Shown: piece after piece, positions 1-10,479 of the stretch | Position numbering within the stretch: the first letter of the stretch is position 1 | Layout: each line of letters begins with the position of its first letter | Assembly (NCBI RefSeq): GCF_000372965.1 | Contig: NZ_KB890024.1 | Span: 2,978,839-3,042,838 of the forward strand | Direction of reading: 5' to 3' | Length of the DNA: 64,000 bases | Source: Hoeflea sp. 108 | GTDB lineage: Bacteria > Pseudomonadota > Alphaproteobacteria > Rhizobiales > Rhizobiaceae | Made by a program: the position numbers and the translations under genes | Notes under the pieces: model-generated | What the model was told of the DNA's origin: nothing | Seen by the model: the letters and a program-made list of their open reading frames with translations, nothing else | The model's database searches: none

Positions 1-228
1 AGGCGCCAGTGCCGGTAGGAGCTCTCTCAGCAAGCCAAAATACGCGCGGCTGATCGAACCGCAAAGCCCCCGCTCTGCCGGCCGGCATCGATGACGCTGC
101 CTGGTTGCGCGGCTCCGCAAAGTCCGCGTCGCCTCACATGGTGCCTAAGGCACGAAAACCGCACTTCGCGTTCTGCAGATGCAGAACCAGAAGATCAGCA
201 GAAATATTTGATTTATTTGGGGAAGAAG
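1..228. other. Left-end sequence without a gene
   Basis: No coding frame is supported; the minus-strand open frame that crosses it is the antisense reading of the tRNA-Lys gene. Bases from about 81 on are a diverged copy of 400-499 and belong to the tRNA duplication. Confidence 0.6.
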
Positions 229-304
<76 letters not shown>

Positions 305-537
305 ACACCGTCGTTTCAGCGACCGTGGCCGGCATATAGCCAACACACTTTCGCCTGTCCACCCCTCAAATGCCGGCAAGGCCTCTGCTCGGCTGGGGCG
401 GCATCATCGATGCCACGGCCTGGTTACGCAGGCTCAGCATCGCCGACATGAGGCACAATGCCTGAAAACCGCATTCCGCGCTCCGGATGACCGGAACCGA
501 AAGATCAGCGGAAGTATTTGATTGTTTGGAGAAGAAG

Positions 538-613
<76 letters not shown>

Positions 614-715
614 ACACAGTCGTTTCAGCGACCGTGGCCGGCATATAGCCAACGCATTTTTGCCTGTCCACCCCTCCAGGAGCTTTTTCTTCAAGTCGGC
701 AAAAATTCCTGCCTG

Positions 716-1630
716 TCAGGCGAAGATCGCCCCTTCAGCCACCCGCACAGCGTGCCCGCCTATGCGCGCCGCAACCAGATTTCCGCCTGCGACATCCAAT
801 TCGAGCCTGATTTTCGACGGACGCCCCATCTCGATCCCCTGTTCGATCCAGAATCGCGACACGCCGTCAGTTGGTTTGTCGAATTGCATGATGGCGCCGG
901 CAAAGGCGGCCGCGGCCGATCCGGTGGCCGGGTCTTCGTAGGATGGACTGCCTGGAACGATCATGCGGGCGTGGAAGGCATTGTCGTGGCCCACCGTCTC
1001 ACGGCAGTAGACATAGGCGCTGGCGACGGCGGAATCGCTCTTGCGGGGCGAAAACGTGAACCACGCCTCATTGTCGAACCGGACCCTGGCCGCGACCTTC
1101 GTGTCGGCCACCGGCACGGTTATGTAAGGCACGCCGGCCGACCACAGCGAAACGCGGTGATTCTCGAAGCCGATCTCGTGCGGGGACAGGCCAAGGGCGG
1201 CGGCAACCGCGTCGCTGCTTGCGGCCAGTGGCAACGGCTCGGGAAGTTTCGGCAGGTCGAATTCGGCAAACAGGCTGTTTCCGATCTTGTTCACCGCACA
1301 GCGCACGAGGCCGATATTTTCCTCCAGCACGAAAATGCCGGCCAGATCGCTGTCTTGCGCCATCTCGGTAAGGGCGATCGCCGTGCCCACCGTCGGATGG
1401 CCGGCAAACGGCATCTCGTAATCTGGCGTGAAGATGCGCACCTTCGCCTTGTGGGTGGGCGTTTTCGGCGGCAGCACAAAGGCCGTTTCCGACAAATTGA
1501 ACTCACGCGCGATCGCCTGCATCGAGGCCGTGTTCAGGCCATTGGCCTCGACGACGACGGCAAGCGGATTGCCGGCAAGCCTGTCTTCGGTGAAGACGTC
1601 GTAGATAAAATACTTGCGTCCGCTTCTCAT
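716..1630 (-). CDS. PhzF family isomerase/epimerase-like protein
   Basis: 304 residues, the usual PhzF length. Family signatures are present: NPLAVV near residues 21-26, the NLSETAFV segment with the conserved glutamate at about 48 (the PhzF catalytic acid), a GHPTVG motif at 77-82, and the C-terminal YEDPATGSA motif near 231. The fold is two similar halves related to diaminopimelate epimerase. PhzF itself isomerises a phenazine precursor, but no other phenazine genes are nearby, so the substrate is unknown. It is divergent from the efflux cassette at 1740. Confidence 0.88.
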   Translation of the reverse strand: MRSGRKYFIYDVFTEDRLAGNPLAVVVEANGLNTASMQAIAREFNLSETAFVLPPKTPTHKAKVRIFTPDYEMPFAGHPTVGTAIALTEMAQDSDLAGIFVLEENIGLVRCAVNKIGNSLFAEFDLPKLPEPLPLAASSDAVAAALGLSPHEIGFENHRVSLWSAGVPYITVPVADTKVAARVRFDNEAWFTFSPRKSDSAVASAYVYCRETVGHDNAFHARMIVPGSPSYEDPATGSAAAAFAGAIMQFDKPTDGVSRFWIEQGIEMGRPSKIRLELDVAGGNLVAARIGGHAVRVAEGAIFA

Positions 1631-1739
1631 GTTTGCTCCTTCTGCCGCCGGCTATGTGAACTAAAATTAATTTGAATTCCGGGGTCTTACGGCCGATCTG
1701 TGGACCAGAAGGGATTTCGAGGGATAATTGGGGACAGGG

Positions 1740-3038
1740 TTGGATCAGCTTGTCAATCGCCCAGAAGGCGCCACCGCAGAGACCATCGAGAAGGCGCTGG
1801 GGCTGGACAGCAAGGGCCGCGCGCGCCGTCGCCGCAAGGGCTGGCTCTGGCTCGTGCTTGCCCTGGCGCTGGTTGCCGGCAGCTATGCAGCATACTCGCT
1901 TCTTGCCACGCCCTCCGAACGTGTCGTCTACACCGCCCAGCCCGCCGAGATCGGCGACCTGACCGTCGAAGTATCGGCGACAGGCACCCTGCAGCCCCTG
2001 GTCCAGGTCGACATTTCGAGCGAGCTGTCGGGCGTGGTCCGGTCCGTCGCCGTGGTCGAGAATCAGCAGGTAAAGAAGGGTGACGTGCTTGCAGCCCTCG
2101 ACACGACGAGGCTGAGCGCCCAGATCGAGCGCGCCGAAGCTTCGGCCAAGGCCGCCGCGGCCAAGGTCGAGGACGCCCGCACCACGCTGTCGCAGAACGC
2201 CCAGGCACTTGTGCGTGCACAGGAACTGGCCAAGCGCGGCATGACCACCACCCAGGCGCTCGAGGCCGCCACTGCCGAGCGCGACCGCGCCCAGAGCGCG
2301 CTTGATATGGCCGAGGCCAACCTCGCCATAGCAGAGGCCGATCTCAAGCTGCAGCAGGCCGATCTCGCCAAGAGCACCATCTATGCGCCCATCGACGGCG
2401 TGGTCCTCACACGCTCGGTCAATCCCGGCCAGACCGTCGCCTCCTCGATGCAGGCGCCGGTGCTGTTCGTGATCGCCGCCGATCTGTCCAAGATGGAGCT
2501 GAAAGCCGCCGTCGACGAAGCCGATATCGGCAAGGTCGCCCAGGATCAGAACGCGCGTTTCACCGTCGACGCCTTTCCCGATCGCCGCTTCGACGCCTCG
2601 ATCCGCGACATCGCCTATGCCTCGGTCACCACCGACGGCGTGGTCACCTACAATGCCTGGCTTGAGGTCGCCAATGACGAGTTGCTGCTGCGTCCCGGCA
2701 TGACCGCCACGGTCTCGATCATCACCCGCGAGGCCAAGGGCGTGCTGACCGTGCCGGCCACGGCCTTCCGCTACCGGCCCACGCAGGCGGCGCGCAGCCA
2801 GGGCTTCAGCCTGCAGAACCTGTTCATGGGGCGGCCGACGCGCGGCCCCGCAGATCGCAGCCGCCCCGCGTCGACGCCGACTGACGGCTCGCGCACCATC
2901 TACATACTCAAGAACGGTGCGCCGGTCGCCGCCAGGGTCAAGACCGGCGCCACCGACGGCGACAGGACCGAGATCGTCTCCGGCCTCAATGCCGGCGACC
3001 AGGTCATCACCGCGTCGTCTTCCGCCAGATCCAATTGA
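1740..3038 (+). CDS. Efflux transporter periplasmic adaptor (HlyD/MacA family)
   Basis: About 432 residues. A basic cytoplasmic N terminus (RRRRK) precedes one membrane anchor (about residues 34-55), then a barrel-sandwich/lipoyl half, a coiled-coil hairpin rich in Ala/Glu/Gln, the second lipoyl half (STIYAPIDGVVL) and a beta-barrel. This is the MacA-type adaptor that links an inner-membrane transporter to an outer-membrane channel. The start is a TTG at 1740 with GGGGA five bases upstream; a TTG at 1728 is the alternative. The 3' end overlaps the next gene by 4 bases, indicating an operon with the ATPase and permease. Confidence 0.88.
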   Translation: MDQLVNRPEGATAETIEKALGLDSKGRARRRRKGWLWLVLALALVAGSYAAYSLLATPSERVVYTAQPAEIGDLTVEVSATGTLQPLVQVDISSELSGVVRSVAVVENQQVKKGDVLAALDTTRLSAQIERAEASAKAAAAKVEDARTTLSQNAQALVRAQELAKRGMTTTQALEAATAERDRAQSALDMAEANLAIAEADLKLQQADLAKSTIYAPIDGVVLTRSVNPGQTVASSMQAPVLFVIAADLSKMELKAAVDEADIGKVAQDQNARFTVDAFPDRRFDASIRDIAYASVTTDGVVTYNAWLEVANDELLLRPGMTATVSIITREAKGVLTVPATAFRYRPTQAARSQGFSLQNLFMGRPTRGPADRSRPASTPTDGSRTIYILKNGAPVAARVKTGATDGDRTEIVSGLNAGDQVITASSSARSN

Positions 3039-3753
3039 GCGCGGCCATGGCTGACGCTCCGTTCATCGTCTTCGACAAGGTCTGGAAGACCTATGGCCAC
3101 GGCGAAGCCGAGGTCAACGCGCTGGCCGGCATCGACCTGTCGATCCGCCAGGGCGAATTCGTGGCCATCATGGGGCCTTCCGGCTCGGGCAAGTCGACGG
3201 CGATGAACATTGTCGGTTGCCTGGATACGCCAAGCGCCGGCCGATACGGCTTCATGGGCGTCGATGCGGGCCGGCTGGACCGCAACCGCCGCGCCGTGCT
3301 GCGAAATCTCTACATCGGCTTCGTCTTCCAGGGTTACAACCTGTTGCCGCGCACGACCGCCGCCGAAAATGTCGAGCTGCCGCTGATCTATCGCGGAGTA
3401 CCTACCCATGAGCGGCGCGAGCTCGCCATGCAGGCGCTTTCGGAAGTCGGCCTGCAGGGCCGCGAACATCACACCCCTGCCGAGCTGTCCGGCGGCCAGC
3501 AGCAGCGCGTTGCGATCGCCCGCGCCATCGTCACGCGCCCGACGCTGCTCGTCGCCGACGAGCCCACCGGCAATCTCGATACGGCGCGCAGCCACGAGAT
3601 CATGGATCTTTTGACGCGCCTCAACCGCGAACATGGCCTCACCGTCGTCATGGTCACCCACGAGGCCGACATCGCCGCCTATGCCGGGCGCAACATCGCC
3701 TTCCGCGACGGGCATGTCGCCTCGGACACGCTGAAGACGGAGGTCGTTCGCGC

Positions 3754-3757
<4 letters not shown>
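3035..3757 (+). CDS. ABC transporter ATP-binding protein (MacB/LolD type)
   Basis: 240 residues. Walker A GPSGSGKST (about 47-55), Q-loop in FVFQGYNLLP, ABC signature LSGGQQQR, Walker B LLVADEP followed by the D-loop and an H-loop in MVTHE. This is the MacB/LolD/FtsE ATPase class, which drives mechanotransmission-type permeases. ATG 3035 overlaps the adaptor stop, and its own stop overlaps the permease start at 3754, so the three genes are translationally coupled. E. coli MacB is an ATPase-permease fusion; here the two parts are separate genes. Confidence 0.93.
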
Positions 3758-4965
<1,208 letters not shown>

Positions 4966-4967
4966 CG

Positions 4968-5414
4968 CTACTGCTTCAGCACCGTGTTGGACGTGCCCTT
5001 CTCGACCTGGTCGATGACAAGCAGCTTGACCGGCTCGGAACCGACATTGGCGCCCTGGTGCCAGGTTCCGATCATCTCGACGATGAAGTCGCCCTTCTTG
5101 TAGCTCGTGCTCTTGCCGGTATCGACATTGGTCACCTGCAACTGCCCCTCCAGCACATAGGCATAGCGGGCGGATGGGTGCATATGAACGGGAAGCTTGG
5201 CGCCTGGCGGTATCTCGAAGGACGACACCAGCACCTGCACGTTCTTCTGCGGCAGCACGATCGGCTGCCCGCTCGCGGTCTCGGTGACGGACGCAAGCGG
5301 CGTCACCACCACCTTGGCGGCGGGTGTGGTGTCGAGAGCGGCTGCCGCGATTGCTTGGGCAAGTAGCCCTGCCGCGGCGATGCCGAAGAATGCTCGTGAT
5401 GAAACCGCAGTCAC
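4968..5414 (-). CDS. Secreted cupin-domain protein
   Basis: 148 residues from a GTG at 5414 preceded by a strong ribosome site (AAGGGGGGA, 5-base spacing). A TTG at 5468 would give 166 residues but is less well supported. A hydrophobic N terminus (AFFGIAAAGLLAQAIAAAA) looks like a signal peptide. The remainder is a single cupin barrel: the first motif has PVHMHPSARYAYVLEG (two histidines and tyrosines in place of the usual HxH...E), the second GTWHQGANVG. The metal site is therefore plausible but slightly variant. It converges tail-to-tail with the efflux permease, 2 bases apart. Confidence 0.75.
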   Translation of the reverse strand: MTAVSSRAFFGIAAAGLLAQAIAAAALDTTPAAKVVVTPLASVTETASGQPIVLPQKNVQVLVSSFEIPPGAKLPVHMHPSARYAYVLEGQLQVTNVDTGKSTSYKKGDFIVEMIGTWHQGANVGSEPVKLLVIDQVEKGTSNTVLKQ

Positions 5415-5501
5415 GCCAGTCCCCCCTTGTTGCCTCGCGCAGGAGACTGAAGCAGGGCTTGGGCGCAATCAAGAGGCAGGAGAGGCGTGGCAACCGATCG
5501 G

Positions 5502-6224
5502 TCAGCGCTGAGAAAAATGCCACTCCACCAGCGAATGCATATGCGGCATCAGCCCTTCAGGCAGGTCGTGCATGCCGCGGATGATGACAGGTCCCTCGAT
5601 CTCCGGATCCGGGTCGGTAGCGACGAAGGCGCGGATGCGCTCGGCGAGTTCAGCCGCCGTCTCGGCCGCACGGAAGCAGCGGACGATGACGGTCCCGCTT
5701 TCGACCGACAGCGCATGGCAGCGCTCCTCACGCTCCGCCCGGCCGAGGTCCAGACCGGTTTCCTCGCGCACCTCGCGCAGCATGTTGTAGTCGAGGTCGA
5801 CGAGACCGTCGCGAAAGTCCTCGGGCTCGAAGGAGCCGGCGGCAAAATAGACCTTTCCGGCATTGGCCGTGTGGCTGCCCATGCGGATCGCAACCAGCGC
5901 ATTGTCGCTTGAGATCAGCATGGCATGGGCAAAGGCATGTTCGGCGCTGCTGACGGGCTTGAGCTTGCGCCACAGCATGAAGGTCGAAAACCGCACCGCA
6001 TGACAGCGCCCGACGAGCCTGTTGTCGCGATAGGCAAGCTCCGACAGCAACACCACGACGCCGTCGAACAACGCCGGCCGCGCTGCCTTCTCGTCGTGCC
6101 AGTTGGCCGCGATCGCCTCGGCATTGTCGCGTTCGAAGGGATGCGGTTCGGCAACGAGGCGCACGTCGACGACGTCGACCGGAAGGATCACGTTGCGCGG
6201 AATGTCAAAGGCCAAGGCGAGCAC
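5502..6224 (-). CDS. Nudix hydrolase family protein
   Basis: About 240 residues if translation begins at the GTG at 6224, just after the stop of the upstream endonuclease-family gene (TGA 6227-6229). The open frame extends to 6428, but that extra part overlaps the neighbour and has unnatural composition. The Nudix box is recognisable as GSFEPEDFRDG...REVREETGLDL, with the REVxEE core conserved and a longer insertion between G and RE than in the consensus. Nudix enzymes cleave nucleoside diphosphates linked to another moiety; the substrate is unknown. Coupled translation with the gene at 6227 is likely. Confidence 0.75.
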   Translation of the reverse strand: MLALAFDIPRNVILPVDVVDVRLVAEPHPFERDNAEAIAANWHDEKAARPALFDGVVVLLSELAYRDNRLVGRCHAVRFSTFMLWRKLKPVSSAEHAFAHAMLISSDNALVAIRMGSHTANAGKVYFAAGSFEPEDFRDGLVDLDYNMLREVREETGLDLGRAEREERCHALSVESGTVIVRCFRAAETAAELAERIRAFVATDPDPEIEGPVIIRGMHDLPEGLMPHMHSLVEWHFSQR

Positions 6225-6226
6225 TC

Positions 6227-7339
6227 TCAGGCGATATCGAGGGTGACGGCGACGGGGCAATGGTCGGAGGCCTTGGGCCTGTCCCAGCCGGCGCGCGGAT
6301 AACGTTCGACCTCCTGGCCGGGCGGAAAGACGGTGCGCCAGGGCTGGCCGCGGCGCACGATGTCGGGCCTCGCCTGCACATTGCTCCGTGCCAGCGATGG
6401 CGACAAGAGGATGTAGTCGAGCTGGCACAGGTGCCGCTCCTGCGGACCGCGCGTATGGTAGAGCGTCCAGCGCTCCATCTCCGGCAGGCGCTCGACCACG
6501 TTCTCTGCAAAGCCGTCAGCCAAGAGCACGTCGAGGCACGAGCCCGTCTCGTTGACGGGCGTGAAGCTGTAGCCCTGGTAGCTGTCGCCGCCGATCACCA
6601 GCTTCTGGCGATAGTCGTTCATGTCGCCGCAGATCACCCAGCGCTTGTCGGCGACATGATCCTTGCCGAAGCGGTCCTCGATGATGCGCCTGACGGCCTT
6701 GGCCTCGGCGATGCGGATCGGCATGGTCGCGTCGCGGCCGTTCAGGCCATTGCGCGGCGAGCCCATCGACTTGAAGTGCACCGAATAGATGGTCAGCGGC
6801 TTGCCGCCGATCTTGACGTCGATCTCCAGGCAGTCGCGGCGGAAGATGCGTTCGAACGGCTCCTGCCCCAGTGCTGCGAGTTCCGGCGTGTGCAGCCCGA
6901 ACTGCTCGAAGGTCACATGCGCGTGGCTGGTCATGCGCACGAACTCGATCGGCTGGCCCTGCGCGGTCTCGGCCCGCATCATCACAGCCACGTCGATGCC
7001 ACGGCTGTCGTTGCCGGAGGTCGTGTATTTGTGCTGGTAGCCCTGCCCGACCATCTTGAACAAATAGCCATATTCGAAGGCCTTCAGCGCCTCGATATTG
7101 TCGACCTCCTGCAGGCAGATGATGTCGGCGCGTGTCTCGGCGATGGCGAGCGCGGTCAGTTGCCGCATGTCATCGGCATGCGCAATGGCACGGGCCTGCT
7201 CGAGCACCCTGTACTCGGCCTCGCTGTGTATCTCGAACAGCGCAAGCGTTCGATCCTCGTTGAGCTGATTGCGATAGCCGGAATAATCGAACCTGTTCAT
7301 CAGGTTCTCGACATTGAAGGTGGCAAGGCGCAGCGACAT
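6227..7339 (-). CDS. Endonuclease/exonuclease/phosphatase family protein
   Basis: 370 residues from ATG 7339 (MSLRLATFNVENLM); an upstream ATG at 7360 is possible. Family motifs occur in order: TFNVENL with the metal-ligand asparagine, DIICLQEV with the catalytic glutamate, a GDMND motif, and the C-terminal ASDHCPV with the catalytic Asp-His. The Mg-dependent phosphoesterase core is therefore complete. No signal peptide is visible, so it acts in the cytoplasm. It is the first gene of a two-gene unit with the Nudix hydrolase, which suggests nucleotide or nucleic-acid clean-up, but the substrate is not known. Confidence 0.85.
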   Translation of the reverse strand: MSLRLATFNVENLMNRFDYSGYRNQLNEDRTLALFEIHSEAEYRVLEQARAIAHADDMRQLTALAIAETRADIICLQEVDNIEALKAFEYGYLFKMVGQGYQHKYTTSGNDSRGIDVAVMMRAETAQGQPIEFVRMTSHAHVTFEQFGLHTPELAALGQEPFERIFRRDCLEIDVKIGGKPLTIYSVHFKSMGSPRNGLNGRDATMPIRIAEAKAVRRIIEDRFGKDHVADKRWVICGDMNDYRQKLVIGGDSYQGYSFTPVNETGSCLDVLLADGFAENVVERLPEMERWTLYHTRGPQERHLCQLDYILLSPSLARSNVQARPDIVRRGQPWRTVFPPGQEVERYPRAGWDRPKASDHCPVAVTLDIA

Positions 7340-7493
7340 GGACGCGAGCATTGCCCGCAAGATGCGTCAAACACAAGCCCCGTCGGGGGCAAGCAAGTCG
7401 TTCATTGCACGTTCAGGCTGCGCAGCGGAAAATGCGGCACCTGGATCGAAACTGTGGGCTGGGGCCTTTGGGATTCGGACTATGGAGACGACC

Positions 7494-8036
7494 ATGCAAC
7501 GCACCCTTTCATCCCTTGCCCGTTCGGGACTTGTCGCCCTCGGCCTTGTCGCCGGCTTGCCCTTTGCCGTATCGGCCGGGCCGATCAGCCTGGGGTCCAT
7601 GCCATTGGCCAACGCCCAGCCAACGGATCTCACCCCCATTCCAGTCCAAAGTCGCTGCGGCAGCCTGCCGGGATGCCGCGATAGCTGGAGCCGTGAAAAC
7701 TGGCGTCAGGATGGCTGGCGCCGCGACGATTGGCGACGTAACGATTGGCGTCGTGACGGCTGGAGGGACGACTGGCGCTGGCGGCACCGCCCGCAGCACC
7801 GGCGCAACTTCAGCGGCACCGGAATCTACCTGAACTTCGGCATTCCGGCGTACCGCTATTACGAGCCGCGTTACTACCAGCCACGTTATGTCCAGCCGCG
7901 CCGCATCTATCGCGGCGAGGCATCTTCGGCCCATGTCCGCTGGTGCTATAACCGCTACCGTTCGTATCGGGCCTGGGACAACACCTTCCAGCCCTACAAC
8001 GGCCCCCGCCAACAGTGCTGGTCGCCTTATCGCTGA
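7494..8036 (+). CDS. Secreted BA14K-domain protein with W-R-x-D repeats
   Basis: 180 residues from ATG 7494, which has GGAG six bases upstream (ATG 7482 is in frame but has no such site). The signal peptide (LARSGLVALGLVAGLPFAVSA) is followed by a short linker, then seven or so near repeats of the pattern D-x-W-R (ENWRQDGWRRDDWRRNDWRR), a Tyr/Pro/Arg-rich stretch, and a C-terminal BA14K domain (HVRWCYNRYRSYRAWDNTFQPY). BA14K proteins are small immunoreactive, lectin-like envelope proteins of Rhizobiales. The function is not established. Confidence 0.85.
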   Translation: MQRTLSSLARSGLVALGLVAGLPFAVSAGPISLGSMPLANAQPTDLTPIPVQSRCGSLPGCRDSWSRENWRQDGWRRDDWRRNDWRRDGWRDDWRWRHRPQHRRNFSGTGIYLNFGIPAYRYYEPRYYQPRYVQPRRIYRGEASSAHVRWCYNRYRSYRAWDNTFQPYNGPRQQCWSPYR

Positions 8037-8156
8037 ACACGCTCGCCTGGTCGGTCTGCCGCGTCGGCGCGGCAGATCGCATAACATGATATTTACAAGT
8101 CAAGTGTATGAAGCCGTCGGAGATGCAGCCACGCGGCCGCACCGAAGAGCCGACCG

Positions 8157-8450
8157 ATGACCGACGAGACCGAAGCCAAACCTCAGCGCGAGCACCGCAA
8201 TCGTGTGCTCAAGGGCGCGACGATCATCACCGGCGTCAAGAACTCCGAGATCGCCGTCACCATCCGCAACCAGAACAGCGGTGGCGCCGAACTGCGCGTG
8301 CCGCTGGACGCACGCGTGCCCGAACGCTTCCTTCTCTATGTTCCGGTCGACGGCATCGGCTACCGTGCGGTTGTCCGCTGGCGCAAGAGCGAGCGCGTCG
8401 GCGTCGAATTCGAAGGCACCGAGGCCAAGCCCGCCTGGCATTATGGCTGA
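8157..8450 (+). CDS. PilZ domain protein
   Basis: 97 residues. The N-terminal REHRNR matches the RxxxR loop that binds cyclic di-GMP. The second PilZ motif, usually (D/N)xSxxG, appears as NQNSGGAEL, and the barrel ends with AVVRWRKSERVGVEF, a typical PilZ strand pair. It is a stand-alone PilZ module with no attached output domain, so it presumably works by binding a partner. Two diguanylate cyclases in the window (36639 and 53519) could supply the ligand. It is followed by a bidirectional terminator. Confidence 0.82.
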   Translation: MTDETEAKPQREHRNRVLKGATIITGVKNSEIAVTIRNQNSGGAELRVPLDARVPERFLLYVPVDGIGYRAVVRWRKSERVGVEFEGTEAKPAWHYG

Positions 8451-8477
8451 CGAGCCGGTTTCCACAATCAGCCAATG

Positions 8478-8511
8478 AAAAAGGCCGGCGGATCGCTCCG
8501 CCGGCCTTTTT
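8478..8511. terminator. Bidirectional rho-independent terminator
   Basis: A perfect 12-base-pair stem, AAGGCCGGCGGA (8481-8492) with TCCGCCGGCCTT (8497-8508), and the tetraloop TCGC. It is flanked by A-rich and T-rich tracts, so it works on both strands. It lies between the converging PilZ gene and ilvC. Confidence 0.9.
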
Positions 8512-8536
8512 CTTGCAGCTGTCGCTGCAGGACTTC

Positions 8537-9556
8537 TTAGTTCTTGGCCTTGTCGACCAGCTTGTTCTTGGAGATCCACGGCATCATGCCGCGCAGCTTG
8601 GTGCCGACTTCCTCGATCTGGTGAGCGTCGTTCATGCGGCGGATGCCCTTGAAGCGGGCTGCGCCCGAACGGTATTCCTGCATCCAGTCAGAGGTGAACT
8701 TGCCGGTCTGGATGTCGTGCAGCACGCGCTTCATCTCGGCCTTGGTCTCGGCGGTGATGATACGCGGACCCGTGACATATTCGCCCCACTCGGCGGTGTT
8801 CGAGATCGAGTAGTTCATGTTGGCGATGCCGCCTTCATAGATCAGGTCGACGATCAGCTTCACTTCGTGCAGGCACTCGAAATAGGCCATCTCAGGCGCG
8901 TAGCCGGCTTCCACCAGCGTCTCGAAACCGGCGCGGATGAGCTCGACCAGACCGCCGCAGAGGACCACCTGCTCGCCGAACAGATCGGTTTCGCACTCTT
9001 CCTTGAAGTTGGTCTCGATGATGCCCGAACGGCCGCCGCCGACGCCGCAGGCGTAGGAGAGCGCGAGGTCAAGGGCGTTGCCCGAAGCGTCCTGGTGAAC
9101 GGCGACCAGGCACGGCACGCCGCCGCCCTTCTGGTATTCGCCGCGCACGGTGTGACCCGGGCCCTTCGGCGCGATCATGACGACGTCGACCGAAGCCTTC
9201 GGCTCGATCAGGCCGAAATGCACGTTGAGGCCATGGGCGAACGCAATGGCCGCGCCGTCGCGGATGTTCGGAGCGATCTCGTCGCGATAGATGTCGGCCT
9301 GCAGTTCGTCGGGGGTGGCCATCATCATCAGGTCGGCCCACTTGGCGGCTTCCGCCACGGTCATGACCTTGAGGCCGTCGGCCTCGACCTTCTTGGCGGT
9401 CGCCGAGCCGGCCTTCAGGCCGATCACCAGCTCCTTGGCGCCCGAATCCTTGAGGTTCAGCGCATGCGCGCGACCCTGGCTGCCGTAGCCGATGATGGCG
9501 ACCTTCTTGCCCTTGATCAGATTGAGATCGGCATCACGATCGTAATAGACACGCAT
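8537..9556 (-). CDS. ilvC: Ketol-acid reductoisomerase (NADP+)
   Basis: 339 residues, the length of short class I enzymes. It catalyses the Mg- and NADPH-dependent isomerisation and reduction of acetolactate or acetohydroxybutyrate in valine/leucine/isoleucine synthesis. The N-terminal Rossmann motif is GYGSQG (24-29). The C-terminal knotted domain holds the metal ligands in EECETDLFGEQ and ECLHEVKLIVDL. A GGAAGGAA ribosome site precedes ATG 9556. It begins only 24 bases after the tetR gene at 9581, so it is probably co-transcribed with that regulator. Its pathway partners ilvI and ilvN are 22 kb away. Confidence 0.97.
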   Translation of the reverse strand: MRVYYDRDADLNLIKGKKVAIIGYGSQGRAHALNLKDSGAKELVIGLKAGSATAKKVEADGLKVMTVAEAAKWADLMMMATPDELQADIYRDEIAPNIRDGAAIAFAHGLNVHFGLIEPKASVDVVMIAPKGPGHTVRGEYQKGGGVPCLVAVHQDASGNALDLALSYACGVGGGRSGIIETNFKEECETDLFGEQVVLCGGLVELIRAGFETLVEAGYAPEMAYFECLHEVKLIVDLIYEGGIANMNYSISNTAEWGEYVTGPRIITAETKAEMKRVLHDIQTGKFTSDWMQEYRSGAARFKGIRRMNDAHQIEEVGTKLRGMMPWISKNKLVDKAKN

Positions 9557-9580
9557 TGGTGGGTTCCTTCCCGTTTGCAG

Positions 9581-10234
9581 TCAAAGGGCCTTCGGCCCGG
9601 TTTTCGCTCCATGAAGAGCCAGGAACTGCTGCGTCGCGCGCACGGCATCGCCGTCCATCTCCGCCTCAGTCAATTTCAGCCGGTCGCCGAGCAGAAGTCT
9701 GATCTGCACGTCGCGGGCGACCAGCCCAAAGAATGTCCTAAATGCCGTCTCGGCATCGTCGAATTCGAGTAGCCCTGCCTCGCGGCCGGCTTCCAGCACC
9801 GGCTTCAGGCGCCGGCCCAGCGCAAAGCGACCGCGCTCGAGCACGATGGCGCCGAGGTCGCGCTTGTCCGATCCGGCATGCACGACCCCAACCCGGTTCA
9901 GCGCAATCGAGGTGTCGCTTGAGATCACCCGCAGCCAGTCGGAGGCAAAACGTTCGAGGCTGGCGGTCAGTGCGGCAAGGTCAAGGCCCTTGCGGTCCAC
10001 CGGCGTGACGCGAACCTTGGCCGCCTGCCACTGCACGGTGGCGGTCAGCAGGCCGTCACGGTCGCCGAACCATTTGTACAATGTTTCCTTGGAGCAGCTG
10101 GCGCGGCGCGCAACCGCCGTCATGGTCAGGCGGTCGCCTTCCTCGACGAGCAGGCGCAGCACGGCGTCGAGCACGTCCTGCTGACGCGCTGTCGGCCCCT
10201 CGCCTTCCATCATCTCGGTGGTTGTCTGCAACAT
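9581..10234 (-). CDS. TetR/AcrR family transcriptional regulator
   Basis: 217 residues. The N-terminal helix-turn-helix (about 18-60) contains LTMTAVARRASCSKETLYKWFGDRDGL, a close match to the TetR DNA-binding consensus. The C-terminal helical domain resembles the TetR_C/AefR class. The gene lies directly upstream of ilvC with 24 bases between. A near-perfect 18-base palindrome 43 bases upstream of its start is a good candidate for its own operator. This would make ilvC part of an autoregulated TetR transcription unit. The ligand is unknown. Confidence 0.88.
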   Translation of the reverse strand: MLQTTTEMMEGEGPTARQQDVLDAVLRLLVEEGDRLTMTAVARRASCSKETLYKWFGDRDGLLTATVQWQAAKVRVTPVDRKGLDLAALTASLERFASDWLRVISSDTSIALNRVGVVHAGSDKRDLGAIVLERGRFALGRRLKPVLEAGREAGLLEFDDAETAFRTFFGLVARDVQIRLLLGDRLKLTEAEMDGDAVRATQQFLALHGAKTGPKAL

Positions 10235-10276
10235 CGTTCCCAGCCTGTCGCGCTCCGTCGGCTCGCTCCAAAGGAG

Positions 10277-10294
10277 CCGTACCGTACGTTACGG
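10277..10294. promoter_or_regulatory. Candidate TetR operator upstream of tetR-ilvC
   Basis: CCGTACCGTACGTTACGG is an 18-base inverted repeat matching its reverse complement at 16 positions. It lies 43 bases upstream of the tetR start at 10234, a normal place for an autoregulatory operator that overlaps the promoter. Binding by the adjacent regulator is inference. Confidence 0.55.
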
Positions 10295-10479
10295 TTCGGC
10301 TTATGCCGCAATTTTCAAGGCCCCGCAATGGGCAAGTGCGCGGTGTTCAACAAATGTCGCTTGGTCGCACACCATGCATATGCACCCGGCAGGCCGGCCC
10401 CGCCCTCACCGCGGGAGATTTGGCTTGCCAGAGTTCCGCCGCTCCAAGAATATGATCTGGCCCGAACTATGCTGGAGTC

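Noticed and set aside
5502..6428. Longer N terminus for the Nudix protein
   Set aside because: The extra 68 residues overlap the endonuclease-family gene and are Arg/Pro-rich with no similarity to the family.
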